In this document: positions 1 through 8,722 of the stretch, one piece after another | How positions within the stretch are numbered: position 1 is the first letter of the stretch | Layout: each line of letters opens with the position of its first letter | Source of the DNA: an uncultured Muribaculaceae bacterium | GTDB taxonomy: Bacteria > Bacteroidota > Bacteroidia > Bacteroidales > Muribaculaceae | NCBI GenBank assembly: GCA_947628305.1 | Contig: CANQZG010000003.1 | Location: 62,001 to 126,000, forward strand | Length of the DNA stretch: 64,000 bases | Direction: 5' to 3' | The notes under the pieces: generated by a model | What the model saw: the letters and a program-made list of their open reading frames with translations, nothing else | The model's database searches: none | What the model was told of the DNA's origin: nothing | Made by a program: the position numbers and the translations under genes

Positions 1-1
1 G

Positions 2-1531
2 GTGGGGGCACACCTTGACTATATATATTCCAAGGGTGCATACGATAATCAGGCGGCCAAAGACCTGATATGGGGCGGCTCGTTTTCCTATATGGGCGAC
101 CGATGGGAAATCCAGGCGATGTACAGCCACTGGAATATGCTGAACAAGGAGAACGGAGGTATAACCGATGAGCGTTACATCACCGACCCGGCCGAGATGC
201 AAGGCGGTTCGTCAAGCATCGACGCCAAGTCTATTCCCACGAATCTGTCACGCGCCCACACCCGTCTTGTGGGCGGTCAGTTTTATATGAACAACCGTTA
301 CAAGGTCGGTTACTATGAGCGTGAGATGATTAACGATACCACCGAGAAGAAAACCTACATCCCGGTGTCGAGTTTTATATGGACGCTGAACTATCGCAAT
401 GACAAGCACTTATTCTATAATCATGCGCCCGACGATGCCAAGGAGTTTTGGAAAAATTCCTATCTTGACGCAGACCTGACGCGTGACCGTACATGTTTCT
501 GGTCGTTGGAGAATACGTTCGGAATATCATTGCTCGAAGGGTTCAATAAGTATGCCAAGGCCGGATTGGCGGCGTTCATGACCCATGAAATTCGTAAATA
601 TACGCAGACTGCCGATACAGTGCCTTTGTCAGGACCTGACCGCCCCACGGGGTTGTCGCCTTATCCGTTTGAGTCACGTATGCCGTCGGGGGCGACCGAG
701 AATCTGTTGTGGGTCGGCGGTCAGCTGACAAAACAGCGTGGACGGTTGCTGAATTATGAGGTCACGGCACGTTTCGGCCTTGTCGGTCCTGCCGCGGGTG
801 AAATCAAGGTTGACGGGAACGCGACCACGCGTTTCAAGTTGCTCGGTGACACTGTCAGCCTTAACGCTTACGGACTGTTCAAGAACGAGACCGCGCCTTA
901 TCTGATGAACAATTACGTTTCCAACCACTTTATATGGCATAACGATTTCGGAAAGACAAGGACTTTCCGGGCCGGTGGCAAACTCAATGTACCGCATACG
1001 CGCTCGTTACTGAACGTAGGAGTGGAAAATGTACAGAATCTTATTTATTTCAATTCTGACGGGATGCCTGTGCAGGAGGGTGGGAGCGTACAGGTGTTCA
1101 GCGCTTCGCTTCAACAGAATTTTAAGGTGGGGATACTGCATTGGAACAATTCGCTCACCTATCAGACATCGAGCAACGAAAACGTCCTTCCTTTACCCAA
1201 GTTCGCGGTCTATTCCAATCTGTTCCTGTTGTTTAAGGTCGCCAAGGTGCTTGATGTTCAGTTCGGTATAGATTGTGACTACTACACGAGTTATTACGCA
1301 CCATCCTATCAGCCGGCAACAATGGCTTTCTGTAATCAGAACCAGGTCAAAATCGGCAATTATCCGTTCATGAACCTGTACGCCAACATGAAGCTGTCAA
1401 AGGCGCGTTTCTTCGTACTGTTCTCCCATGTCAATCAAGGGATGACGGGCGACAGGTACTTCTCGATGCCGCTTTATCCGCTTAACCCGCGCAAGTTGCA
1501 GCTTGGCGTGTCGATAGATTTCAACAACTGA
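2..1531 (+). CDS. Putative outer-membrane porin, 5'-truncated by window edge
   Basis: The frame is open from the first bases of the window, so this is the C-terminal 509 residues of a longer protein whose N-terminus and signal peptide are not visible. The sequence alternates short aromatic/polar strands with Gly/Asn turns (for example WGGSFSYMGDRWEIQAMYSHW) over its whole length and ends in a strand-like LGVSIDFNN, as expected of an outer-membrane beta-barrel. It resembles the Bacteroidota 'putative porin' family (Porin_10-type); this is recognition from general features, not a search. The next gene starts one base after its stop, so the two are probably co-transcribed. The substrate is unknown. 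Confidence 0.7.
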   Translation: MGAHLDYIYSKGAYDNQAAKDLIWGGSFSYMGDRWEIQAMYSHWNMLNKENGGITDERYITDPAEMQGGSSSIDAKSIPTNLSRAHTRLVGGQFYMNNRYKVGYYEREMINDTTEKKTYIPVSSFIWTLNYRNDKHLFYNHAPDDAKEFWKNSYLDADLTRDRTCFWSLENTFGISLLEGFNKYAKAGLAAFMTHEIRKYTQTADTVPLSGPDRPTGLSPYPFESRMPSGATENLLWVGGQLTKQRGRLLNYEVTARFGLVGPAAGEIKVDGNATTRFKLLGDTVSLNAYGLFKNETAPYLMNNYVSNHFIWHNDFGKTRTFRAGGKLNVPHTRSLLNVGVENVQNLIYFNSDGMPVQEGGSVQVFSASLQQNFKVGILHWNNSLTYQTSSNENVLPLPKFAVYSNLFLLFKVAKVLDVQFGIDCDYYTSYYAPSYQPATMAFCNQNQVKIGNYPFMNLYANMKLSKARFFVLFSHVNQGMTGDRYFSMPLYPLNPRKLQLGVSIDFNN

Positions 1532-1532
1532 T

Positions 1533-2360
1533 ATGGCAAGGCCGTTGAAACCTAAGAACAGGCAGTTAGGGGTACTCATCGTTATCCTCGTGGTGGCCGT
1601 TGGGTTCATGTTAATGTTGCGTCAATGCTCGATGCGCCGTTCAACGGCGGTCTTTGATGAAAAACCTGGAGGGGATACGATAAATGTCGCCATTGATTAT
1701 TCACCGACGTCGATGTACATGCGTGGCGATACCCTTGGTGGGTTCAGTTATGATGTCATCCGTCAAATAGCATCGGCCAACGGATTGTGTCTGAAGTTTC
1801 ATCCGATTGTCGCGTTAAATACCGCAATCGAGCGTCTCGACAGTGGCATGTATGACCTTGTGATTGCCGACCTCCCTGTGACGGCTGATTATAAAAACCG
1901 ATATCTGTTCACTGAACCGCTCTATTTTGACCGACAGGTGCTGGTTCAGCGTAGGGATGCAACAGACCCTGTCAACTCTCAACTTGACCTCGGTGGGCGT
2001 ACTGTGACAGTGGTGGCAGGCTCGCCGATAGTGACGCGCATAGCCAATTTGTCAGCCGAAATCGGTGATACGATTTACGTCAGGGAGGATTCGTTGTATG
2101 GTGCGGAACAGCTTGTTATGCTTACAGCCGTAGGAGAAGTCCCGTTGGCGGTTGTCAACGAAGGTGTCGCGCGTGATGTGGCCAAGGATAATGATTCCAT
2201 TGATATATCGACTAATGTGTCTTTCACCCAGTTCCAGTCCTGGATGACATCAAGGCAACGGCGGGAGTTGCGTGACGCCCTCGACGTCATGATAAAACGC
2301 TACAAATCGACCCCCGCCTATCGCATGTTGCTCGACCGTTACGGCCTGTCAGGACGTTAA
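1533..2360 (+). CDS. Membrane-anchored solute-binding protein (SBP_bac_3-like)
   Basis: 275 residues. A basic N-terminus (MARPLKPKNRQ) is followed by one hydrophobic segment at about residues 12-28, then a periplasmic domain. The domain has the pattern of family 3 extracellular solute-binding proteins: DTINVAIDYSP at the start, GGFSYDVIRQIA, then YDLVIADLPVTADYKNRYLFTEPLYFDRQVLV, which matches the usual 'D..I.....T..R......F..PY' block. It is probably a signal-anchor protein rather than a free binding protein. No ABC permease or histidine kinase lies beside it; the upstream neighbour is a porin, so it may act with that porin or in a transglycosylase-like role as in MltF. Function is inferred only at fold level. 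Confidence 0.75.
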   Translation: MARPLKPKNRQLGVLIVILVVAVGFMLMLRQCSMRRSTAVFDEKPGGDTINVAIDYSPTSMYMRGDTLGGFSYDVIRQIASANGLCLKFHPIVALNTAIERLDSGMYDLVIADLPVTADYKNRYLFTEPLYFDRQVLVQRRDATDPVNSQLDLGGRTVTVVAGSPIVTRIANLSAEIGDTIYVREDSLYGAEQLVMLTAVGEVPLAVVNEGVARDVAKDNDSIDISTNVSFTQFQSWMTSRQRRELRDALDVMIKRYKSTPAYRMLLDRYGLSGR

Positions 2361-2482
2361 GTGCCTCTTTCTCGACCGTCCCTGTGTTGACAATCGAAGA
2401 AATATTTTTAAATGCAGCAAGTGGCTACATTTAATGCATCCGTCATGCAGGACGTGTTGGTGGATTAGAGAGTAATTTTATT

Positions 2483-2636
2483 CGAGGGTGTTGCAAAACT
2501 AACAGTATCGGTATCGTAGGGACACGACGTGTCGTGTCCGCTATCATAACCCGTTATAAATAAATGTGTTTTTCGGACGGGGCGCGCCCCGTCCCTACGA
2601 TTTGGCACAAAACGTCAATTTTGCAACACCCCCTCG
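2483..2636. mobile_element. MITE-like element with terminal inverted repeats
   Basis: The left end CGAGGGTGTTGCAAAA (2483-2498) is matched in inverse by TTTTGCAACACCCCCTCG (2619-2636), with two extra C residues on the right. The roughly 150-bp interior has no reading frame and holds a second, nested inverted-repeat element (2513-2601). Ends of the GGTGTTGCAAAA type are common at IS termini, so this may be a non-autonomous remnant. No convincing target-site duplication was seen. It accounts for most of the 295-bp gap between genes. Confidence 0.5.
2513..2601. repeat. Two-palindrome repeat element, copy A1
   Basis: The outer inverted repeat ATCGTAGGGAC / GTCCCTACGAT bounds two inner palindromes, GACACGACGTGTCGTGTC and GGACGGGGCGCGCCCCGTCC, separated by an AT-rich spacer. 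The same layout recurs at 21207-21287, 21354-21445, 22561-22640 and 22682-22766. Confidence 0.7.
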
Positions 2637-2655
2637 TTTTTGACTTGCTTAATTG

Positions 2656-3345
2656 TCAGAATGGGAATGACGAGGGATTGAGGACGTAGCGGTTGCGGAA
2701 TTCTACATTTGTCATGCAGAACAACATTATCGACTGAATCAGTGCGACAATGGCCACGACCCATGCGAGGAATCCGCAGGAAAGAATCGACACTAACAGG
2801 AACACTATTCCGCCGGTCGTTTTACCGAGATAGAAATAATGGATGCCGAGTGAGCCGAGAAGCAATGCGAGGAGCGCGGTTGTACCGCGGCTTTTCCCCT
2901 CCGGGCAGTCGGCGAAAAGCTGATTGGACAGGAACGCCTGTTCGCGGAACTGTTCGAAATTCATTCCCGCGCCCTGCTGCGGGTCATACTGTCGGTAACC
3001 CGGTTGCTGATAATATCCTTGGTTTTGTTGTTGACCTTGGTATGGATTGCCGGTCTGTTGCTGCCATCCCTGTTGGTTGTAGCTGCCACCGGGTCGCTGA
3101 TAACCGTAACCTCCCTGTTGCCCGTTATTGGGGCGTTGCCTGTATCTGTTTTGGCCCGTCTGATAGTTGCCGTCTGAATTGTTCGGTCGGTTCTGTGGAT
3201 TGAACGGGTTCTGCCCTTGGTAGGGTGGCGGGGTCGTGGTGTTATCGGTCGGGTTAAGACTGCTGCCACAGAAGCGGCAGTGTGACAAGTTGGCAGGGAT
3301 TTCTTCGCCGCAATAGGGGCATCGGGTAATGTTATTGTTATCCAT
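2656..3345 (-). CDS. Zinc-ribbon and TM2-domain membrane protein
   Basis: 229 residues. The N-terminus holds a zinc-ribbon with two CxxC pairs (CPYCGEEIP, then CRFCGSSL, residues 9-31). A low-complexity Gln/Asn/Gly/Tyr/Pro-rich linker (about 35-130) follows. The C-terminus is a TM2 domain: a KSRGTTALLALLLGSLGIHYFYLG helix and turn, then a second helix VFLLVSILSCGFLAWVVAIVALI. TM2 proteins are small two-helix membrane proteins of poorly known role. It lies downstream of the ECF sigma factor on the same strand, about 100 bp away, with an inverted repeat between. The long Q/N/Y linker is typical of Bacteroidota TM2 proteins and is probably disordered. Confidence 0.85.
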   Translation of the reverse strand: MDNNNITRCPYCGEEIPANLSHCRFCGSSLNPTDNTTTPPPYQGQNPFNPQNRPNNSDGNYQTGQNRYRQRPNNGQQGGYGYQRPGGSYNQQGWQQQTGNPYQGQQQNQGYYQQPGYRQYDPQQGAGMNFEQFREQAFLSNQLFADCPEGKSRGTTALLALLLGSLGIHYFYLGKTTGGIVFLLVSILSCGFLAWVVAIVALIQSIMLFCMTNVEFRNRYVLNPSSFPF

Positions 3346-3407
3346 ATTATTAGTTCTATATTATATATAGACGGTATAGGTACCGGATAATTACGTAAAG
3401 AATGTTA

Positions 3408-3442
3408 AGAATCTGTTTAACATAGATTTTTAAACAGCTTCT
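3408..3442 (-). terminator. Imperfect inverted repeat, possible weak terminator
   Basis: CTGTTTAA (3413-3420) pairs with TTAAACAG (3430-3437), and the pairing extends outward as AGAA/TTCT with one unpaired base per arm. It sits just downstream of the sigma-factor gene. There is no strong T-run, so termination is only possible. Confidence 0.35.
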
Positions 3443-3446
3443 AAAA

Positions 3447-4037
3447 TCATACCGACAATGCGATATCGTGTTCGTTGGCGATGCGTCGCATGTTGAGGAT
3501 GGCATAACGCATGCGTCCGAGAGCGGTGTTTATGCTGACATTGGTCGCATCGGCGATTTCCTTGAACGACATGTTGCGGTAAAACCGCATGATGAGTACC
3601 TCGCGTTGGGACGCAGGCAACGCCATGATTATGCGTCTTACATCAGCGGTGATGTCATTGCTAATCATGAAATCCTCGATATTCCCGTCACAGAGTTCCC
3701 GGCGGTTCAGGATGTCGACGCTGTCCTCGTCGTTTGAAACTGCGTTCTCGGTTTTCCCTTGTCGGAATGAATCAATTACAAGATTGTGTGCTATGCGTGT
3801 GAGCCATGCCGAGAATTTGCCTGTCTCGACATATCGCCCCTGTTTTATCATCATGATTGCCTTGACAAATGTCTCCTGGAAGATGTCATTGGCAAGGTCA
3901 CGGTTCTTCACAAACTGCATGATGTAACCGAACAGCTTCGTCTCATAACGTGAAAGCAGGGTGTCAAACGCCTTGTTGTCGCCTTGGGAATAAGCTGCGA
4001 CCAACTGCTCGTCGGTCAGCTTAAGCATATTTTGCAT
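3447..4037 (-). CDS. ECF-subfamily RNA polymerase sigma-70 factor
   Basis: 196 residues, usual length for an ECF sigma factor. Region 2 is visible at about 20-90 (AFDTLLSRYETKLFGYIMQFV, then DLANDIFQETFVKAI, then FSAWLTRIAHNLVIDSFR). Region 4 is at about 125-185 (LPASQREVLIMRFYRNMSFKEIADATNVSINTALGRMRYA), a helix-turn-helix that contacts the -35 element. No anti-sigma gene is adjacent, so control is not evident from context. A second ATG three codons in is an alternative start. A well-formed Bacteroidota promoter lies about 100 bp upstream, giving a leader of roughly 97 nt. Confidence 0.93.
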   Translation of the reverse strand: MQNMLKLTDEQLVAAYSQGDNKAFDTLLSRYETKLFGYIMQFVKNRDLANDIFQETFVKAIMMIKQGRYVETGKFSAWLTRIAHNLVIDSFRQGKTENAVSNDEDSVDILNRRELCDGNIEDFMISNDITADVRRIIMALPASQREVLIMRFYRNMSFKEIADATNVSINTALGRMRYAILNMRRIANEHDIALSV

Positions 4038-4137
4038 TATTCTTAGATATTGGTTAGAGTAGCGGTCTTGCTATAGGCTGTATGTGTTTGGGGTTGTAAG
4101 TGTTAAAATGCTTGATGATATTGTTGGTTATATTATG

Positions 4138-4169
4138 CAAAGTTACTGAATCGGATGAAGATGTGCAAA
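4138..4169 (-). promoter_or_regulatory. Bacteroidota-type promoter of the ECF sigma gene
   Basis: On the minus strand a -33 TTTG (4169-4166) is followed after exactly 20 nt by a -7 box TAACTTTG (4145-4138). This matches the known Bacteroides consensus TTTG-N19-21-TAnnTTTG. The predicted transcription start is near 4134. Confidence 0.7.
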
Positions 4170-4314
4170 TTGTGCGTCTATCTTTTAGCGTTTTTAACAG
4201 TCGTGGGGCAATAAAAAATAATATTCGCGTTGTATGGAAAATTTGTTGACATGAATAATAAAATACATGTACAGTGCGTTATAACGGTGTCATTACATTA
4301 TAATAGATTTGCCT

Positions 4315-4485
4315 ATGAAGAAAATTTCTACCCCACAACTTGAATTAGTGACACGGCATATTTTAACATCTGCTAAAGAGATGCGTCCTAAGCGTTCCAC
4401 GCGCGAATTTGTGCGCCAGTTTGCAAGGTGTTACAGCTTCTCTCCAACATCCGATGCTACGATTGGCGGATTAGTGCTGAATTGA
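4315..4485 (+). CDS. Conserved-looking small basic protein, 56 residues
   Basis: ATG at 4315 to TGA at 4485. The protein starts MKKISTPQLELVTRHI and contains a basic block KEMRPKRSTREFVRQFARCYS, then a Gly-rich end (TIGGLVLN). It has good codon usage and lies alone between the sigma factor and the ribosomal operon. A TAGATTTG box (4304-4311) lies three bases before the ATG, so a transcript from it would be almost leaderless; no -33 match was seen. I have an impression that similar 50-60-residue proteins occur in other Bacteroidales, but cannot verify it. Function unknown; the basic character would suit nucleic-acid or ribosome binding, which is inference only. Confidence 0.6.
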   Translation: MKKISTPQLELVTRHILTSAKEMRPKRSTREFVRQFARCYSFSPTSDATIGGLVLN

Positions 4486-4569
4486 GGTGGCTTGAAACGC
4501 CGTTACTGTCTAAGCGGGTGCATATCTTTGGATTTGCCCCGCATTTTTTGTGAAAAATGTCGTACCTGG

Positions 4570-4600
4570 TTGTTTAATTCGGGTAAAATCATTACCTTTG
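4570..4600 (+). promoter_or_regulatory. Promoter of rpsF-rpsR-rplI
   Basis: TTG (4570-4572), 20 nt spacer, then TACCTTTG (4593-4600): a textbook Bacteroidota promoter. Start of transcription is expected near 4604, leaving a leader of about 36 nt before rpsF. Confidence 0.75.
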
Positions 4601-4639
4601 CACTCGATTTTAACATATCATTATTAATTAAATCAAATT

Positions 4640-5035
4640 ATGAACCATTACGAAACCGTTTTCATTTTAACTCCCGTTTTGTCTGATGTTCAGATGAAGG
4701 AAGCGGTAGAAAAATTTGAGAAGGTGGTGACCGACAACGGTGGCACCATTGTAAATGAAGAGAACTGGGGTCTGCGCAAGCTCGCCTATCCCATTCAGAA
4801 AAAGTCAACAGGATTCTACACCCTCGTGGAGTTTGACGCCAATCCTGAGGTTATCAAGAAACTTGAAATCGCTTATCGTCGTGACGAGCGTGTGCTGCGT
4901 TTCCTCACATTCCGTCTTGACAAATATGCGGCCGAATATGCCGTTAAGCGTCGCACACTGCGTGCCTCAAAGGCCAATGCGCCCAAGGAGGTTGAAGTTA
5001 AAGAAGTTGTTGAAGAAGTAAAGAAGGAGGATTAA
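4640..5035 (+). CDS. rpsF: 30S ribosomal protein S6
   Basis: 131 residues. It begins [16 protein letters not shown], the usual S6 start, and contains [20 protein letters not shown] and [13 protein letters not shown]6 binds the central domain of 16S rRNA together with S18. The C-terminus is extended and acidic/basic ([16 protein letters not shown]), as in many Bacteroidota. The ATG at 4640 lies 36 nt after the predicted transcription start; an upstream in-frame-looking extension in another frame is not needed. First gene of a three-gene operon with rpsR and rplI. Confidence 0.97.
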   Translation: MNHYETVFILTPVLSDVQMKEAVEKFEKVVTDNGGTIVNEENWGLRKLAYPIQKKSTGFYTLVEFDANPEVIKKLEIAYRRDERVLRFLTFRLDKYAAEYAVKRRTLRASKANAPKEVEVKEVVEEVKKED

Positions 5036-5038
5036 AAA

Positions 5039-5305
5039 ATGGCACAGCAATCAGAAATACGCTATCTCACTCCGCTGTCGGTTGACGTGAAGAAGAAAAA
5101 ATATTGCCGTTTCAAGAGAAGCGATATCAAGTATATCGATTACAAAGACCCTGAATTTCTCAAGAAATTCCTCAATGAACAGGGTAAAATTCTTCCCCGC
5201 CGTATCACCGGCACTTCATTGAAGTTCCAGCGTCGTGTGGCTCAGGCCGTTAAGCGTGCCCGTCACCTCGCTCTCTTACCCTACGTGACCGACTTGATGA
5301 AATAA
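5039..5305 (+). CDS. rpsR: 30S ribosomal protein S18
   Basis: 88 residues, full length. Typical S18 features: [19 protein letters not shown], then [39 protein letters not shown]. It binds S6 and 16S rRNA in the platform of the small subunit. It starts three bases after the rpsF stop, and rplI follows after 22 nt, so the three are translated from one message. Confidence 0.98.
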   Translation: MAQQSEIRYLTPLSVDVKKKKYCRFKRSDIKYIDYKDPEFLKKFLNEQGKILPRRITGTSLKFQRRVAQAVKRARHLALLPYVTDLMK

Positions 5306-5327
5306 ACTTTAAAAGCTAACAGGAATT

Positions 5328-5771
5328 ATGCAGATAATACTTAAAGAAGACATCAACGGCCTTGGTTACAAGGACGATGTCGTGGAAGTAAAGAACGGCT
5401 ACGGTCGCAATTACCTCATTCCCCAAGGCAAAGCAGTTATCGCCACTCCCTCGGCTCTTAAAGTGCTTGCCGAGAATCAGCGTCAACGCGCTCACAAGCT
5501 CGCTAAAATCAAGGCTGATGCCGAGGCTGCCGCAGCTGCCCTTGAGGGTGTTGAACTCACAATCGGTGCTAAGACAAGTTCCACAGGTACAATCTTCGGG
5601 TCAGTCAACAACATCCAGATTGCCGAGGCTCTTGAGAAACTTGGCCATAATGTTGACCGCAAGACAATCCTCATCAAGGATACAATCAAGGAGGTTGGCA
5701 AATACACCGCAACAGTGCGTCTTCACAAAGAGGTATCGGTTGAAATCCCCTTTGAGGTCGTTGCCGAATAA
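5328..5771 (+). CDS. rplI: 50S ribosomal protein L9
   Basis: 147 residues. The N-terminal RNA-binding domain shows [37 protein letters not shown], the L9 signature. A connecting helix (about 45-75, rich in Lys/Ala/Glu) leads to the C-terminal domain, which ends [19 protein letters not shown]9 binds 23S rRNA near the L1 stalk and restrains ribosome spacing. Last gene of the operon; a strong terminator follows 23 nt after the stop. Confidence 0.98.
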   Translation: MQIILKEDINGLGYKDDVVEVKNGYGRNYLIPQGKAVIATPSALKVLAENQRQRAHKLAKIKADAEAAAAALEGVELTIGAKTSSTGTIFGSVNNIQIAEALEKLGHNVDRKTILIKDTIKEVGKYTATVRLHKEVSVEIPFEVVAE

Positions 5772-5794
5772 TAAAACAAGCATCATATATCGTG

Positions 5795-5828
5795 ACAGGG
5801 GTGTCTCAATGAGACACCCCTGTTTTTA
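5795..5828 (+). terminator. Rho-independent terminator of the rplI operon
   Basis: Perfect 13-bp stem ACAGGGGTGTCTC / GAGACACCCCTGT with a three-base loop (AAT), followed by a run of five T. Confidence 0.92.
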
Positions 5829-5858
5829 TTATGCAAAAATCATTAACTTGTTGTTAAT

Positions 5859-5955
5859 GGATTGCGAAGCAATCATTTTGAATAGCCTGGGGTTGAGCAA
5901 GGCGAAACCCCAGGAAAGAGATATAAAGGGCAAATGTTTCTGAAAGAATCATTTA
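5859..5955 (+). repeat. Dispersed hairpin repeat, family B, copy 1
   Basis: It starts with the small palindrome GATTGCGAAGCAATC and continues through TTTTGAATAGCC to a hairpin CCTGGGGTT...AACCCCAGG whose loop side carries GAGC-AAG-GCG. It ends in TGTTTCTGAAAGAATCATTT. A near copy lies at 21483-21580 and a diverged inverted copy at 5998-6056. No coding function is apparent. Confidence 0.75.
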
Positions 5956-5997
5956 AAAACGAATCTTCCAGATTCAAACCGATATTTTGTCTCCATA

Positions 5998-6056
5998 CCG
6001 TGTGTCTCGCCTGACGGCTCGGCCCACGGCTATCCCAAAAGATTGCTTCGCAATCC
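5998..6056 (-). repeat. Dispersed hairpin repeat, family B, diverged inverted copy
   Basis: Read on the minus strand it shows GGATTGCGAAGCAATC, then TTTTGGGATAGCCGTGG, a GAGC-containing loop side and CACACGG, the same order as the copy at 5859-5955. The two copies face each other with about 40 nt between. Confidence 0.55.
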
Positions 6057-6218
6057 TATTCAGGCTACGTTTTGCAACGCCTTTGCCGATTGTTTTATTG
6101 CTGATTTTCAACGCATTTCGGTTCAGTATACAATATTGAACAGTGTTGTGACGCGAGACATCTCGTCTGCTATCAGCTATTTCCCTACAATCGCGATTAT
6201 GTTTTTATGCCCAAATTA
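6057..6218. other. Non-coding remainder of the gap, with a degenerate repeat
   Basis: No gene is seen. A remnant of the two-palindrome family is recognisable: the short palindrome CGAGACATCTCG near 6154-6165, followed by TGCTATCAGCT (compare CGCTATCATAAC in the copy at 2513) and TCCCTAC at 6182-6188, equivalent to that family's right end. The left end is lost. Confidence 0.4.
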
Positions 6219-6842
6219 TTACAGGTTATTGAAGAAGTCGTTTAGGACTTGTCGGGTTATAGGGTTGTTTTTGTAACTTCGGTTGATGTAACCGGGATGA
6301 TAGAATGTGTTATGCGTGAAATCGTTGTTGACATAGTGGGAAACATTTTTCCTGACGGCGTTGAAAATCGGTTCGGCGACACACCTTAGTTCTCCTTTCC
6401 CTACATTTCCCCATCCAAGGTAGATGTTGTCGATGTCGCGTAACATGTCCAGGTCATCCTGATTGGTGAACAGTCTGTCGGAGGTGCATTTTTGTCGCAT
6501 CTCCAAGGCCTGTCGGAGGTTTTTATCTCGTAGGTTGAATAGGTTGGACAGGATGATTACACCGTTCAGTTCTTTATTTTTTCCGATGTACCATCCGTTG
6601 AATATCTTCTCAAGTTGTCGCATGGTCGGGTCGGCGGAGAATACTTTCCAATCAGATTCATGGTGTGTCAACTTCGATAATTCGATGAGTTGTCCCGGAG
6701 TTATGTCGCCGATGGGGCTTGCACTTCCGGGGTTTATCAGGACGGCACCACCGATGATGTCCCATGAATCGCCGAACTGGAGGACAGTGTTCAGGCGGAA
6801 ATTGTGGCCGTTTTCAGTAAAATAGCGTGCGAATACATTCAT
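6219..6842 (-). CDS. DUF1643-like protein
   Basis: 207 residues. The pattern fits DUF1643: an early VLINPGSASPIGD (family pattern 'LNPSTA...D'), DPTMRQLEKIF, then GVIILSNLFNLRDKNL ('NLFA.R...P') and a later IYLGWGN ('W G'). No signal peptide or membrane segment is present. DUF1643 proteins have no settled function. It is the last gene of a three-gene operon: its ATG overlaps the ygiQ stop by four bases, and ygiQ overlaps uvrB in the same way. Association with a repair gene is suggestive only. The family call is by motif and is moderately sure. Confidence 0.6.
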   Translation of the reverse strand: MNVFARYFTENGHNFRLNTVLQFGDSWDIIGGAVLINPGSASPIGDITPGQLIELSKLTHHESDWKVFSADPTMRQLEKIFNGWYIGKNKELNGVIILSNLFNLRDKNLRQALEMRQKCTSDRLFTNQDDLDMLRDIDNIYLGWGNVGKGELRCVAEPIFNAVRKNVSHYVNNDFTHNTFYHPGYINRSYKNNPITRQVLNDFFNNL

Positions 6843-8722
6843 TTTCTTGTCCTTTTGTCGGGGGATGTGAAGCCTCCGGGGAACAGTCGTTTGATTATGT
6901 CGGGACGGTGGAGGCGGTTGAGCGAGCGTACAATGTCGGTGCGGTAGGCTTTATCCCACCAGAAGAAGTATTTACGTTGCGCCAGTTTGTCCTCGGGGCG
7001 TGTCGCCGTGTACACTTTTTCGCCGGTGTAGGGGTGTATGCCGGTATAGTAGATTTCGGTCGCCAGTGTCATCGGTGTGGGGGTGAAGTCCTGGATTTGC
7101 TCTAAATGCAGGTTCATGTCCTTTGTCTCGGCTGCAAGCATCGCCATGTCGATTTCACGGCATCCGGGATGGGACGAGATGAAATAGGGTATGAGCTGTT
7201 GTCGCAATCCGGCCTTGCGGTTGACCGTGTCGAACAGATGTGAGAATTGGTGATATAGTTCAAACGATGGTTTCCTCATCAGTTGTAGCACGTGGGAGCA
7301 TGTGTGTTCAGGTGCGACCTTTAAACGCCCTGAAACATGATTCTCGATTAGTTCCACATTGTATAGGCGGTTGGCCTCATCAATCTCGCGGACTCCTGAA
7401 TGGTGCATCGACAAGTCATACCTGACGCCGCTGCCTATGAACGACTTCTTTATTACGGGTAATGCGTCTACAGCGTGATAGATGTCGAGCAACGGGCGAT
7501 GGTCGTTGTTAAGGTTGGGACACGGTTGTGGGTGAAGGCACGACGGTTTCACACATTTACGGCAGATGCCGGGGTTCTTGCCCCCCATTCGGTACATGTT
7601 GGCCGACGGGCCTCCGAGGTCGCTTATGTAGCCTTTGAAGTCAGGCATACGGGTTATTTGCCTGACCTCGCGGATAATAGACTCCTTGGAACGGGATGCG
7701 ATGAATTTGCCTTGGTGGGCCGATATGGTACAGAACGCGCAACCTCCGAAACATCCTCGGTGCATGTTGACTGAGTGGCGTATCATTTCGTAGGCCGGGA
7801 GAGCTTTGCCCCGGTATCGGGGGTGGGGCATGCGTGTATATGGCAGGTCGAACGATGCATCGATTTCGCCTGTTGTCATTGGTGGCAACATCGGGTTGAT
7901 TTTTACGACCTTGTCCCCGTGGGGTTGCCAGAGGGTCGCTCCGCTGTAACGGTTGGATTCAACCTCGATATGCTTGAAATTGACCGCTTGGCATCGTTTG
8001 TCGCGAAGACAGCTCTCAAAAGAATGCAACACGATATTGTCATCATCGGTTTCAGGCATGGCGGTAAGGGGCAGAACCATGGCCGTCTGCCTGACATCGG
8101 TTATGTCGCTTATCTTCTCGCCGTTGTCAAGTCGCCGGGCGATTTCGACTATCGGTTTCTCTCCCATTCCGTATATGACTATATCGGCCGGTGCATCCAT
8201 GAGGATTGACGGTCTCAGGCGGTCCTGCCAGTAATCGTAGTGCGATACACGCCGCAGAGAGGCTTCGATTCCTCCCGCTATTATCGGGACTTCGGGGAAT
8301 AGTCGCCGTAGGATTTCAGAATAGACAATCGTGGGGTAGTCGGGGCGCATACCGTGACGGCCATCCGGGGTGTAGGCATCGTCACTGCGCCGTCTTCGTG
8401 CTGCGGTGTAATGGTTCACCATCGAATCCATCGCTCCCGCCGAGACTCCGAAAAACAGACGTGGCGCACCGAATTTCTTGAAGTCGCGCAAGTCATCGCG
8501 CCAATTGGGCTGTGGCACGATGGCGACGTTGTATCCTGCCGCCTGTAGTGTGCGCCCTATGACGGCCGCGCCGAATGACGGATGGTCAACGTAGGCGTCG
8601 CCTGAAAACAGGACGACATCGACATGCTCCCAGCCAAGTGCTTTCATCTCCTTGACCGAGGTAGGAAGCCATGCTTCAGGCCCGGGTGTGACAGGAACGA
8701 TGGTATTATGGCTGTGTTTCAT
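6839..8722 (-). CDS. ygiQ: YgiQ family radical SAM protein
   Basis: 627 residues, typical for YgiQ. The N-terminal half starts with a B12-binding-like fold ([21 protein letters not shown], then a [14 protein letters not shown] segment). The radical SAM core follows at about 310-560 with the cluster motif CFGGCAFC (C-x3-C-x2-C) after NMHRG. The C-terminal conserved block includes [13 protein letters not shown] and [17 protein letters not shown]. Substrate is not known for the family. It sits between uvrB and a DUF1643-like gene with four-base stop/start overlaps on both sides, so translation is coupled. Confidence 0.92.
   Translation of the reverse strand: MKHSHNTIVPVTPGPEAWLPTSVKEMKALGWEHVDVVLFSGDAYVDHPSFGAAVIGRTLQAAGYNVAIVPQPNWRDDLRDFKKFGAPRLFFGVSAGAMDSMVNHYTAARRRRSDDAYTPDGRHGMRPDYPTIVYSEILRRLFPEVPIIAGGIEASLRRVSHYDYWQDRLRPSILMDAPADIVIYGMGEKPIVEIARRLDNGEKISDITDVRQTAMVLPLTAMPETDDDNIVLHSFESCLRDKRCQAVNFKHIEVESNRYSGATLWQPHGDKVVKINPMLPPMTTGEIDASFDLPYTRMPHPRYRGKALPAYEMIRHSVNMHRGCFGGCAFCTISAHQGKFIASRSKESIIREVRQITRMPDFKGYISDLGGPSANMYRMGGKNPGICRKCVKPSCLHPQPCPNLNNDHRPLLDIYHAVDALPVIKKSFIGSGVRYDLSMHHSGVREIDEANRLYNVELIENHVSGRLKVAPEHTCSHVLQLMRKPSFELYHQFSHLFDTVNRKAGLRQQLIPYFISSHPGCREIDMAMLAAETKDMNLHLEQIQDFTPTPMTLATEIYYTGIHPYTGEKVYTATRPEDKLAQRKYFFWWDKAYRTDIVRSLNRLHRPDIIKRLFPGGFTSPDKRTRK

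Noticed and set aside
4492-4686. 64-codon frame running into rpsF.
   Set aside because: It spans the rpsF promoter and is out of frame with rpsF; composition is that of non-coding AT-rich DNA.
5467-5943. 158-codon frame overlapping rplI and its terminator.
   Set aside because: It lies in another frame of rplI and reads through the terminator hairpin and a repeat.
6043-6276. 77-codon frame between rplI and the DUF1643-like gene.
   Set aside because: It overlaps a repeat remnant and the 3' end of the antisense gene; no coding signal.
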